64,000 bases of DNA, taken from assembly GCA_934120675.1 (NCBI GenBank), contig CAKOUU010000007.1, forward strand, positions 16,442-80,441. The letters run 5' to 3'. Every line of letters begins with the position of its first letter. Position 1 is the stretch's first letter. The DNA is from an uncultured Clostridia bacterium (GTDB taxonomy: Bacteria; Bacillota; Clostridia; TANB77; CAG-508). Below are positions 52,514 through 61,118 of the stretch, piece by piece. The notes under the pieces are model-generated. The model was given only the letters and a program-made list of their open reading frames with translations, was not told the DNA's origin and made no database searches. The translations under genes were made by a program, and so were the position numbers.

Positions 52514-53503
52514 TTATTCATTGAAATCTGCTAATGGATTACTTTCAATAGCATTTCTTGCTTGTTGATTGGCAACATGGGTATAAATTTCTGTAGTAGA
52601 AATACTTTCATGCCCTAAGACTTCCTGTAAAGCCCTTATATCAACTTTTCCATATTGATACATTAATGTAGCCGCAGTATGTCTTAATTTATGTGTTGAA
52701 TATTTTTTTGTATCAAGGCCCGCAGCCATTAGTTCTTTATCAACAATATGTTGAACCGTTCTTTTACTAATACGTTCTCGTCTTTCACTTAAAAACAGAG
52801 CTTTTCTTGAATTTAATTTATCTGTCTTAATACCATCTTTTGGCCTAACCTCTAAATAATTTCCAATGGCTCTTACACAGGCTTTATTTAGATAAATTGT
52901 TCTTTCTTTATTACCTTTACCAATAACAGTCATTTTATTTTCAGAAAAATCTATATCATTTATATTTATTCCAACTAATTCAGACAAACGCATACCACAA
53001 TTTAAAAATAGTGTGATAATAGCATAATCTCTTTGATAATTTCTATTATCTTCATTTTCTGTAACTTCTAAAAGTTTTTGACTATCTTCTAAACTTAAAT
53101 ATTTTGGAAGACGTCTATCTAATTTTGGAGTTTCCAAATTTTGAGCTGGATTATTTTCAATTAGATTTGCTTTAGCACATAAATAATTAAAGAAAACTCT
53201 AATACTTGATACTTTTCGTGCACGAGTTGCGGCTTTGCTGTGGTATGTAGTAGTTAAATAGCTTAAAAAAGCATGAATATCGTCTAATTTGATTTTTTTT
53301 ATAGTATTTAAATCAACATCTTTAATTTCTATTTTTGAAAAATCTTCTTCAGTTGTTAAACCAAAGTGCATTTTTATAAACTTTAAAAATGTTGCTAAAT
53401 CATAGTTATATTCTTTAACAGTGTTAGGTGATTTATTTAAAATTGTCATTGTATAGTCTAAAAATGAGTTTAAGTATTCTGGGTTATCTTCATGATTTAT
53501 CAT
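52514..53503 (-). CDS. Tyrosine recombinase XerC/XerD type
   Basis: This 329-aa site-specific recombinase probably resolves chromosome dimers. It has an N-terminal SAM-like core-binding domain (about 10-130, LNKSPNTVKEYNYDLATFLKF) and a catalytic domain with the R-H-R-H-Y set: GMRLSEL, HKLRHTAATLM, LGHESISTTE and the tyrosine of IYTHV. The ATG at 53503 has TGGAG about 10 bp upstream, while GTG 53512 is almost on the ribosome site. No phage or integron genes or attachment sites are nearby, which favours a housekeeping Xer over an integrase. Confidence 0.88.
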   Translation of the reverse strand: MINHEDNPEYLNSFLDYTMTILNKSPNTVKEYNYDLATFLKFIKMHFGLTTEEDFSKIEIKDVDLNTIKKIKLDDIHAFLSYLTTTYHSKAATRARKVSSIRVFFNYLCAKANLIENNPAQNLETPKLDRRLPKYLSLEDSQKLLEVTENEDNRNYQRDYAIITLFLNCGMRLSELVGININDIDFSENKMTVIGKGNKERTIYLNKACVRAIGNYLEVRPKDGIKTDKLNSRKALFLSERRERISKRTVQHIVDKELMAAGLDTKKYSTHKLRHTAATLMYQYGKVDIRALQEVLGHESISTTEIYTHVANQQARNAIESNPLADFNE

Positions 53504-53595
53504 ATGTTTCACACTCCATTCATTGATATTATATAATAAAATTTATTAAAATGGAATAATTTGTTTATTAATTTTTAAAAATATGTTATAATTTT

Positions 53596-53611
53596 GTTAC
53601 TGAACTGTAAC
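53596..53611. mobile_element. 16-bp remnant of the GTTACAG element with perfect 8-bp target duplication
   Basis: GTTACTGAACTGTAAC is flanked exactly by ATAATTTT at 53588-53595 and 53612-53619. It equals the first bases of the left end joined to the 12-bp right end CTGAACTGTAAC, as expected after internal deletion. It overlaps the start region of the downstream PBP gene, beside a TATAAT at 53587-53592. Confidence 0.75.
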
Positions 53612-53646
53612 ATAATTTTGATTGAAAAAATTTGAGAGGTAGATAA

Positions 53647-56229
53647 ATGAAAAGTAAGCATTCAAAAGAAAGAAGAAATATAATAAAGATACCAAAAAAA
53701 GATAATAAAAAAAGAATAAAACAAAATAGAAAAACAGATAACATTCAAAATATAATAAATAATTCTGATAATCAAAAATTTGAAAAAACTGATAGAAGGA
53801 GGCAAACAAAAACTCCAGAACAAATAAAAAGAAAAAAGAAAATAAAGCTAGTAATATTGTCACTTATTATTGCTTTAATTTTAATTTTTGGAATATGTAC
53901 AGCTGTATCAGCAAATAGATGGAAAAGCTTAGTACAGGAAATGTCAAAAAATGAAAATTCAATTGTTAAAGATACAGATGGAAAAACTATAGCGGAAATA
54001 GGAAGCGAAAAAGCAAAAAATAAAATTCCTGCATCAGAAATTCCAAGCAATTTAAAGAATGCGTATGTAGCAATAGAGGATGAAAGATTTTATAAGCACC
54101 ATGGGGTAGATGTAAAAAGAACAAGTGCTGCAATAGTATCATATGTATTTCACCGTGGTTCATCATCATTTGGTGGAAGTAGTATAACACAACAAGTTGT
54201 CAAAAACTTAACGGGAGATTCTTCAAATAAAATTTCAAGGAAGGTGAATGAATGGGGGAAAGCCACTGTTTTAGAATCTTTTATGAGCAAAGACGAAATA
54301 ATGTCATTATATTTAAATATTATTTATGTAGGGCCTAATATTTATGGAATTGAAACAGGTGCAAACTATTACTTTAATAAATCTGTAAAAGATTTATCTT
54401 TAGAAGAATGTGCATTTTTGGCTGGTATTAATAATTCACCAAATTCGTATAATCCTTATGGAGATACAGACAATAGTGAGAAAATTAAAAAAAGAACAAA
54501 AACTGTATTATCAAAAATGAAAGAACTTAAATATATTAATGAAGATGAATATAATACAGCTGTTGCAAATGTTGACAATGGACTAAAATTTAAAAAAGGA
54601 AAAATTGAAACAGATGATGCAGTTTATTCATATCATACAGATGCGTTAATATCACAACTAATAGATGACATTGCAGATAAAAAGAAAATTGCAAAAACAT
54701 TTGCCACAAACTATGTAAATATGGCAGGTCTTACAATTTATAGTACTCAAAATACATCTGTTCAAAATCAAATGGAAAAAGAATTTGAAAAAACTAAATA
54801 TCAACTTGCATCAAAAACAGGAGGAGACCCTTCACAAGCTGCTATGGTTATAATAGATCATAAAACAGGGCAAGTTGTAGGTTGTGTAGGTGGACTTGGT
54901 AAAAAAACAACATCAAGAGGTTTAAATCGTGCAACACAATCAATTAGACAAACTGGTTCATGTATAAAACCGATAGCTGTTTTAGTGCCAGGAATTGCAA
55001 AAAAAGAGTTTACAGGATCAACAATATTTGCGGACGAACAAACAATATTTGCTGATGGATACAAACCTGAAAACTATAGTAAATATCTTGGAAATATAAC
55101 TGTGAGAAGGGCTCTAGAATCTTCTCAAAATATTCCTTTTGTAGAAATGATGGAAAAAATAGGACCTAAAATGTCTATGAAATATCTTGAAAAAATGGGA
55201 ATTACAACACTTAGCCAAAAAGACGAAAATTTAGCACTTGCATTAGGTGGGTTAGACAAAGGAATAAGCCCATTACAAATGGCTGGGGCATATGCAACAA
55301 TTGCGAATGACGGAGAATATATAGAGCCAACATTTTATACAAAAGCTGAGACATCAAATAAAAAAGTTATTGTAGAAGTAAAACAGAAAAAGAAAAGAGT
55401 ATTTTCAAAGGAAGTAGCTTACATAGTAAAAGAATTATTAACAGAACCTGTGAAAGGAAGCTATGGAACAGCAACATATTGTTCAATTTCTGGAATGGAT
55501 GTTGCTGCAAAAACAGGAACGACAGATGATAATTATGATAGATGGCTTTGCGGATTTACACCATATTATACAGGTGTTACATGGTATGGATATGACAAAA
55601 ATGAGTCAATCAATTATAACGGCAAAAAAAATCCAGCAGGAATTTTATGGGCTAATATTATGAGTAGAGTACATTCAAATTTACAAAGTGCAAAATTTGA
55701 TAAGCCATCATCAGTTTTGAAAGTAACTGTTTGTGCTGAAACTGGTAGAAAAGCAAATACTGGCTGCCCAAATACTTATGACGAATATTTTTTAATTGGT
55801 ACAAAACCAACAACATGTACAAAACATGCCGGAACTGAAATAAATGATGGTAATACATCTAATAAAAATACAAACAATACACATTCTGGTGCTGATTCAT
55901 TTGATACTACAACAAAAGATGATTTGGATGTCCCAACAACTACAGTGAAAGAAGAAACTAACAATGTAAAAGAAAATGCAAATAGTGATAAAGCCAAAGA
56001 AAATACGAATAATGAAAATACAAATAGTAATACAGAAAATCCTAGTAATAAAAATAATTTCAGTAAAAACGATGAAAAAACAAATTCTGTAAATTCTGGT
56101 ACTACTACTACTAATAATAATAAAAATAATTCTGTAACAAATAATTCTAATACATCAAAAGAGCAGAATAATAGCAATAGTTTAAATTCTAAAACATCCG
56201 ATAATACTACTGGTAAAAAAAACAATTAA
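53647..56229 (+). CDS. pbpA: Bifunctional penicillin-binding protein 1A
   Basis: This class A PBP polymerises and crosslinks peptidoglycan. The 860-aa protein has a basic cytoplasmic N-terminus (about 1-70), one membrane helix (about 73-93), a GT51 transglycosylase (catalytic E144 in AIEDERFY, then GGSSITQQVVKNL), and a transpeptidase with S438-x-x-K441, S493-Q-N495 and K622-T-G624. The C-terminal 120 or so residues are a low-complexity Asn/Thr/Ser/Lys tail, probably wall-spanning. A GTTACAG-family remnant sits just upstream. The gene symbol is by family analogy only. Confidence 0.94.
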   Translation: MKSKHSKERRNIIKIPKKDNKKRIKQNRKTDNIQNIINNSDNQKFEKTDRRRQTKTPEQIKRKKKIKLVILSLIIALILIFGICTAVSANRWKSLVQEMSKNENSIVKDTDGKTIAEIGSEKAKNKIPASEIPSNLKNAYVAIEDERFYKHHGVDVKRTSAAIVSYVFHRGSSSFGGSSITQQVVKNLTGDSSNKISRKVNEWGKATVLESFMSKDEIMSLYLNIIYVGPNIYGIETGANYYFNKSVKDLSLEECAFLAGINNSPNSYNPYGDTDNSEKIKKRTKTVLSKMKELKYINEDEYNTAVANVDNGLKFKKGKIETDDAVYSYHTDALISQLIDDIADKKKIAKTFATNYVNMAGLTIYSTQNTSVQNQMEKEFEKTKYQLASKTGGDPSQAAMVIIDHKTGQVVGCVGGLGKKTTSRGLNRATQSIRQTGSCIKPIAVLVPGIAKKEFTGSTIFADEQTIFADGYKPENYSKYLGNITVRRALESSQNIPFVEMMEKIGPKMSMKYLEKMGITTLSQKDENLALALGGLDKGISPLQMAGAYATIANDGEYIEPTFYTKAETSNKKVIVEVKQKKKRVFSKEVAYIVKELLTEPVKGSYGTATYCSISGMDVAAKTGTTDDNYDRWLCGFTPYYTGVTWYGYDKNESINYNGKKNPAGILWANIMSRVHSNLQSAKFDKPSSVLKVTVCAETGRKANTGCPNTYDEYFLIGTKPTTCTKHAGTEINDGNTSNKNTNNTHSGADSFDTTTKDDLDVPTTTVKEETNNVKENANSDKAKENTNNENTNSNTENPSNKNNFSKNDEKTNSVNSGTTTTNNNKNNSVTNNSNTSKEQNNSNSLNSKTSDNTTGKKNN

Positions 56230-56265
56230 TATAGATAAAAAACATATTTTAAACGGAGTGATATA

Positions 56266-56899
56266 AATGAAGAAATGTTTTTGAAAAAAAATGACAATAA
56301 AAAATGGTTAATAGCAAAACTAAACTCAAAAGTTTCTTAGAAAATAATGTAAGGTCAACACCACAAAGAGTAAATTTAGATGAATATATAGAATGGACTG
56401 ATGTGAGTTTTTTAAAAGCAATTGCTGATACAATAAAGAGTACAGATGATGAAATACTTAAAAAATTAGGATTAATATGTATACCTGGTACTGAATCAGT
56501 AGAAAGTTTACTTGAAGGAACATATATATCAAAAGTACAAGAAGAAAAAACATTAAGCAAAGCAGATATTGAAACAATAGAAACTTTAACTGATATTTCA
56601 AAATTTGTAGACAAAAGAAAACAAAATTTAGAATCAGAAAATCTTTTGATATTAAATTCAACATCAAAGCAAGATATAAAAGAATGTAAAGAAAAAATAG
56701 ATAGTATAATTGGAATAGCTACTGAAAAAGAAAAAGAAAATGGAGTTATTTCTTGGGAAGATAGAATAGCTGCATATAAAAGAAAAAAGGGTGAAGAAAT
56801 ATACTCCTAATTTTAAATGAAAAAAATAAAGAAATTCTTCCACAAATAAAAAATGTTATGGAAGAGTACAACGTAAAGAATTCTGATATACAGAAATAG
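56266..56899 (+). pseudogene. Unrecognised protein gene, apparently frame-broken at both ends
   Basis: I do not recognise the family. The main open frame (56304-56810, 168 codons) reads SKTKLKSFLENNVRSTPQRV ... EWTDVSFLKAIADTIKSTDD ... ISWEDRIAAYKRKKGEEIYS and is soluble and helical. It has no ribosome site. A good one (ACGGAGTG) precedes ATG 56266, whose frame stops after five codons inside A/T homopolymers. After 56810 a different frame continues protein-like (ILLILNEKNKEILPQIKNVM) to 56899. One frameshift at each end would explain this. It could also be an intact short protein starting at 56304. Confidence 0.5.
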
Positions 56900-56979
56900 T
56901 AAAAAGGAATTGCGACTTTGGACATGTCGAAATTTAAAACTCTTTACTTAAAATTATAATTTTAGAAAGGATAGAAAAA

Positions 56980-57645
56980 ATGGAAATATTAAAAACAATT
57001 ATTAACAGTTTCGAATTCCAAACAATTGTAAAATTGTTATTAGGGATTATATTAGCAGGAATTATAGGGTTAGAAAGGTCATCTTGGAGCAAACCAGCAG
57101 GATTTAGAACACATGCTTTAGTTGGAATAAGTGCAGTTTTAGTCATGATATGTGGTGAATATATGTCAAAATCATTTGGTGTAGATTCTTCAAGAATACC
57201 AGCACAATTATTATCAGGAATAGGATTCCTAGGTGCTGGAACAATATTGAGAGATGGATTTAATGTTAAAGGATTAACAACAGCCTCAACATTACTTGCA
57301 GTTACTTGTATTGGATTGTGTATAGGTGCTGGATATTATTTATGCGGAATAATTGCTACAGCGTTAGTTTATATAATTTTATCTTACTCATATTTGATAT
57401 CTGATAAAATTGAACATTATAATATGTTAGAACTAGAAATTGAACTTGAAAAACAAAGCCAAGAAACTTTAAAACAAATTAAAAAAATGCTTGAAGATAA
57501 TGAGATTATTGTCACTGAATTAGATATGTCTAAATATAAAAATAATATCATTAAAATAATTGGTAAAGATAAAAAGAAATCTGAACATTCTTTTGTTACT
57601 GATTTAATTAGTTTTGATAATGTTATTAAGGTCGAACAAAATTAG
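56980..57645 (+). CDS. MgtC/SapB family membrane protein
   Basis: The 221-aa protein has about four to five helices in the conserved MgtC domain (about 15-145): GIILAGIIGLERSSWSKPAGFRTHALVGISAVLVM, the DSSRIPAQLLSGIGFLGAGTIL signature and GLTTASTLLAVTCIGLCIGAGYY. A soluble ACT-like C-terminal domain of about 80 residues follows. The family is linked to magnesium limitation and acid survival. The function in this host is not known. The ribosome site GAAAGGATAG is clear. Confidence 0.92.
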   Translation: MEILKTIINSFEFQTIVKLLLGIILAGIIGLERSSWSKPAGFRTHALVGISAVLVMICGEYMSKSFGVDSSRIPAQLLSGIGFLGAGTILRDGFNVKGLTTASTLLAVTCIGLCIGAGYYLCGIIATALVYIILSYSYLISDKIEHYNMLELEIELEKQSQETLKQIKKMLEDNEIIVTELDMSKYKNNIIKIIGKDKKKSEHSFVTDLISFDNVIKVEQN

Positions 57646-57669
57646 TTTACTTTATTACATTTATATATA

Positions 57670-57698
57670 TTGAAAGTTATGTAAATATATGATATAAT
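57670..57698 (+). promoter_or_regulatory. Promoter of the gene at 57801
   Basis: TTGAAA, a 17-bp spacer and TATAAT. It creates a leader of about 95 nt. Confidence 0.75.
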
Positions 57699-57704
57699 TA
57701 AAGT

Positions 57705-57795
57705 GTTTTTAGCCAATAAGCTAATTAATTTTTATAATCTCCTTTACGGAGTAGACATATATAACCCAAAACAACGTTTTATAAAAAGGAGAGTG
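57705..57795 (+). promoter_or_regulatory. Structured leader with potential Shine-Dalgarno sequestration
   Basis: TCTCCTTT (57738-57745) is fully complementary to AAAGGAGA (57785-57792), the ribosome site of the next gene. The same CTCC can instead pair with GGAG at 57748-57751. TTAGC/GCTAA and AAAAC/GTTTT hairpins flank this. Two mutually exclusive folds are possible, the pattern of a translational switch. It matches no riboswitch class I know. Confidence 0.45.
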
Positions 57796-57800
57796 ATATA

Positions 57801-58466
57801 ATGCAGTTATTGACAAACGTTACATTAAAGGCAAAGCCTTTTATCAACGAAAACGAAGCTACATTCAATGCAGAATGCAAAGCAATTAGAACAAAATGCG
57901 ATTTAAAATTAGAATACGATGGAAGAGATGTTTTAGTTACTTTTCCACCATATTCCCAGATTAAAATGACTAAATGGTGTCAATTAATCTTAGGTCTATT
58001 TCACGAACAATCTAATTTTAAACAGCTTTTATTTAAAACATTCTCAAGTCTACGGTGCAAGACAAAGCTTGAATGCATTTTCTTTGAAGCAAATGGGGTT
58101 ATAATTTGTGTTAAGAAAGATTCTAATCCCTATGAGCTTATGAGAAGTTATTTTTCTGAACAAGGATATTTAGTTTTAGATAATGATACTGAACAACAAA
58201 TTAATTTTAGAAATGAAAAACTTCTAAAATTACGTATGTTCGTTTATCAAATATTTATTCAGGAAAGTAATAAATCTGATCTTAAAGCTAAAAGGAAACA
58301 TATTTTTTTCTTATCAGATGAAGAAGAACAAGCTTACAATCTGAAAGAATATAACATCTATAATAAGAGGTTCGAAGAGTACCTCCAAGATTTTGAATTA
58401 GATTCTGAATCTTCAGAAGAAAGCAAAGAATTGCTTAATCTACTAAAAAAGCAATTACTGCATTAA
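57801..58466 (+). CDS. Unrecognised cytoplasmic protein
   Basis: This 221-aa soluble protein has no membrane segment. I do not recognise a family. It opens MQLLTNVTLKAKPFINENEA, has a Cys/Lys-rich centre (CKAIRTKCDLKLEYDGRDVLVTFPPYS, SSLRCKTKLECIFFEANGV) and ends with an acidic helical tail rich in Glu and Leu (FEEYLQDFELDSESSEESKELLNLLKK). The ribosome site AAAGGAG may be occluded by its leader. It is a single-gene unit with its own promoter and terminator. The early part is visibly less A+T-biased than neighbouring genes. Confidence 0.75.
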   Translation: MQLLTNVTLKAKPFINENEATFNAECKAIRTKCDLKLEYDGRDVLVTFPPYSQIKMTKWCQLILGLFHEQSNFKQLLFKTFSSLRCKTKLECIFFEANGVIICVKKDSNPYELMRSYFSEQGYLVLDNDTEQQINFRNEKLLKLRMFVYQIFIQESNKSDLKAKRKHIFFLSDEEEQAYNLKEYNIYNKRFEEYLQDFELDSESSEESKELLNLLKKQLLH

Positions 58467-58471
58467 AAACA

Positions 58472-58508
58472 AAAAACTGATTTACTATTCTCGTAGATCA
58501 GTTTTTTA
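58472..58508 (+). terminator. Rho-independent terminator
   Basis: AAAAACTGAT pairs with ATCAGTTTTT around a 15-nt loop, followed by T residues, just after the unknown gene. Confidence 0.88.
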
Positions 58509-58509
58509 C

Positions 58510-59252
58510 TATAAAATGAATTTGAAGGAGATTATTGAAGAAAGTAGGGGGAAGAACCATATTTCCAAGAATATGTAATTTTAATAAAATTAAAAAAATT
58601 TAAAATAAAAAAGAAATAGGTAGTAAAATATTTTGTGTAAAGTTATAAAATTAATAGGTAATAGGGGAATAGGTATTTTAAAAAATATTAATTTTTTAAT
58701 AATTATAAAATTTAAAAGAAGAAATATTTTACAAAATAAAAAAGATTATTATAAAAGATTTTTAAAATATAAATAAAACTAATAAATTAAAATTGAAATT
58801 TAAAAACTAATATAAATTTTAATAAGAATTTTGTGCAAAGTTTCTACAAAATAAAATTTATTTCAGATTTAGATTTATACTAAAAAATTTTTTTCAAATA
58901 ATAATTTTAAGTTTTTGAAATTTAAATTTATATAAATTTCATAAATCGAACATTTTAGAAAAATATGGTATAATGTTTATAAAAAAGTTTGGAATAATTT
59001 ATTGACTCCTATACACATTTCATTTGTAATATGTGTATGAAAGTCAAAAATAGAAAATATAAATTATATTTATTTATTACAAAATAGATATAAATCTCAT
59101 AATAAAAATATGTATAATCTTTTGCTTTTTTATACATACTTTTAAAATATATAAGAAAATGTGATAATTTGTCGAAAAACAATGTAAAAAATGTGATATA
59201 AAATATTGAAAGAATGTAAAAAATGTGATATACTAATGCTGAAGGTGATAAT
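58510..59252. other. 743-bp non-coding, extremely A+T-rich stretch
   Basis: I see no gene here. The part 58590-58990 is almost entirely A and T with short G/C islands. An imperfect hairpin (TTGACT...ATACACAT at 59002-59018 with its complement at 59031-59047) and a 20-bp direct repeat at 59181 and 59213 are the only ordered features. It marks the boundary between housekeeping genes and the accessory region. Confidence 0.7.
59181..59232. repeat. 20-bp direct repeats upstream of the AAA ATPase gene
   Basis: AATGTAAAAAATGTGATATA occurs at 59181-59200 and 59213-59232, 32 bp apart (three helical turns), ending 21 bp before the ATG. A partial copy, AAAATGTGATA, is at 59157. These may be operator sites for autoregulation. 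Confidence 0.65.
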
Positions 59253-60593
59253 ATGAGATTAAAAAGAAAAATTGATGAATATTTAATAGAATGGAAAAAA
59301 AGCAAAAATAAAATGCCATTAATAGTAAAAGGTGCAAGACAAATTGGAAAAACTGAATCAATAAAAAACTTTGGATTAAATAATTATAAAAGTTTAATTG
59401 AAATAAATTTTGTTTTACAGCCAGAATATAAAGACATTTTCGATAAAGGGTTTGAAATAGATAGAGTCATTAAAGATATCACATTAAAAAATGGAGATTT
59501 TCAATTTATACCTGGAGAAACATTAATATTTTTTGATGAAATACAGGACTATCCAAGTTGTGCAACGGCTTTAAAAGCCTTTAGAGAAGACGGAAGATTT
59601 GATGTTATATGCTCAGGATCCTTAATGGGAATAAATTATGAAGAAATTGAATCAAATAGTGTAGGCAATAAAATTGATTATATAATGCATTCATTAGATT
59701 TTGAAGAATATTTATGGGCAAAAGGATATAGCAATGAGCAAATAGAAGATTTATATCAATGTATGGCAAAAAATGAACCATTATCAAAAATACAATATGA
59801 TGTTATGATGGAAAATTTTCAAGAATATATGATTGTTGGAGGAATGCCGCTAATTGTTAAAACATTTGTTGAAAACAAAACATATACTGGAATTCTAGAA
59901 ATGCAAAAACAAATAATATTAGACTACGAAGAGGATATTACTAAATATGCAGGTGGACTTGATAAAACAAAAATACTAAATGCATATAGAAAAATTCCTG
60001 TATTTCTGGGTAATGAAAATAAAAAATTTCAAATAACAAAAATTTCTTCTGGAGCTAGAAATAGGGAATATGTTGGAGTTATAGAATGGCTAGAAAATGC
60101 TGGAATAGTTAATATTTGCTATTGTCTTGAACAAGTAAGTTTACCGTTAAAAGGAAACTATAATCCTGATAATTATAGATTATATTTTGGAGATCCTGGT
60201 CTACTGATTGCAACATTGGATGAAGAAGCTCAACTTGATTTAAGAAGAAATAAAAATTTCAATACTTATAAAGGTGCGATTTATGAAAATATAGTTGCAG
60301 ATATGTTAGTTAAAGAAGGATATAATTTATACTTTTATAGGGATGAAACAGGCAGACTTGAAATGGATTTCTTTGTAAGAGATACAAATTATTTAATTCC
60401 AGTAGAAGTGAAGGCAAGTGATAATTCCACAATATCTTTAAATAATTTAATTGATAATGATAAATATAAAGATATAAAATACGGAATAAAACTTTGCAAT
60501 AAAAATATTGGATTTAATGGAAAATTTTATACATTTCCATATTTTCTTACATTTTTATTAAAAAGATATTTAAATGAAAAAAATTTTATATAA
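59253..60593 (+). CDS. AAA_14 / DUF4143 family ATPase
   Basis: The 446-aa protein has an N-terminal AAA domain with Walker A GARQIGKT (K33, T34), Walker B IFFDEIQ (D95, E96) and sensor ICSGSLMGI. A C-terminal DUF4143 nuclease-like domain (about 200-440) contains GAIYENIVADML, DFFVRDTNYLIPVEVKAS and a PD-(D/E)XK-like E-x-K in VEVKAS. The family is abundant in gut Firmicutes and archaea, often in accessory DNA, and its role is unsettled. It starts at ATG 59253 after GAAGGTGAT. A broken Fic gene follows immediately. Confidence 0.9.
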   Translation: MRLKRKIDEYLIEWKKSKNKMPLIVKGARQIGKTESIKNFGLNNYKSLIEINFVLQPEYKDIFDKGFEIDRVIKDITLKNGDFQFIPGETLIFFDEIQDYPSCATALKAFREDGRFDVICSGSLMGINYEEIESNSVGNKIDYIMHSLDFEEYLWAKGYSNEQIEDLYQCMAKNEPLSKIQYDVMMENFQEYMIVGGMPLIVKTFVENKTYTGILEMQKQIILDYEEDITKYAGGLDKTKILNAYRKIPVFLGNENKKFQITKISSGARNREYVGVIEWLENAGIVNICYCLEQVSLPLKGNYNPDNYRLYFGDPGLLIATLDEEAQLDLRRNKNFNTYKGAIYENIVADMLVKEGYNLYFYRDETGRLEMDFFVRDTNYLIPVEVKASDNSTISLNNLIDNDKYKDIKYGIKLCNKNIGFNGKFYTFPYFLTFLLKRYLNEKNFI

Positions 60594-60610
60594 TAAGTGA
60601 TGTGATCTTA

Positions 60611-60919
60611 TGGACGAAAAAAGAAACTATGACTAAATTCGGAAATTCCGAATTTGCTGATAAAAAGAGTATAGAAGAAAAAGGAACAAATTTCTTATAT
60701 TTAATAGTAAAAAATCATGTATTTGCAGATGGCAATAAAAGAATTGCAGCAACTTTGTTTATGTATTTTCTAAATTTTTACGGAATATTATATAAAAACG
60801 GTAAACAAGTAATTGATAATAATACATTAACGGCTCTTACTTTATTAATTGCAGAATCGAATCCAAAGGAAAAAGATGTAATTATAGATTTAGTGATGAA
60901 TTTTTTGAATAATGAATAA
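60611..60919 (+). pseudogene. Remnant of a RhuM-Fic gene (Fic motif retained)
   Basis: ATG 60611 begins MDEKRN, then stops after eight codons. The same leader and first codons (GATGTG.TCTTATGGACGAAAAAAGAAA) recur at 63924, where a RhuM-type gene starts. In a second frame from about 60629 a C-terminal Fic/Doc segment survives: SIEEKGTNFLYLIVKNHVFADGNKRIAATLF, with the catalytic HxFxDGNKR signature, to the stop at 60919. A large internal deletion plus frameshift removed the DNA-binding half. A short product from GTG 60602 is possible but lacks most of the Fic fold. Confidence 0.75.
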
Positions 60920-60936
60920 AATTGGAAGTAAACAAT

Positions 60937-61098
60937 ATGTTAAATTATGAGTATACTCCAGAAAATGTAATAATTAGAGATAAAAATGATTTGAAAAGCA
61001 AGTTGCAACAAGGTTTAGATGATATAAAATCAAATAAAACATATTCTTTAGACGAAGTAATAAATCAAATTGTAGTTGAAAAAGGAGAAGAAAGATAA
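60937..61098 (+). CDS. Small antitoxin-like protein
   Basis: The 53-aa ORF starts at ATG 60937, 17 bp after the Fic remnant, with the weak site TTGGAAG. The sequence includes VIIRDKNDLKSKLQQGLDDI, SNKTYSLDEVINQIV and an EKGEER tail. The short, acidic, helical product with LQQGLDDIKSNKTYSLDEV resembles RelB/addiction-module antitoxins, which read L-x-x-G-L-x-D-I. No toxin gene follows. It could have partnered the Fic protein or a lost toxin. The family call is tentative. Confidence 0.5.
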   Translation: MLNYEYTPENVIIRDKNDLKSKLQQGLDDIKSNKTYSLDEVINQIVVEKGEER

Positions 61099-61118
61099 GT
61101 TTACAGAGGTGATATAGG

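Noticed and set aside
52514..53503. Tyrosine recombinase as the integrase of a mobile island
   Set aside because: No attachment-site repeats, excisionase or phage/conjugation genes are nearby, and the sequence fits chromosomal XerC/D.
57801..58466. WhiA- or Xre-like DNA-binding assignment for the unknown protein
   Set aside because: No helix-turn-helix or LAGLIDADG-like motif is visible, so no function is assigned.
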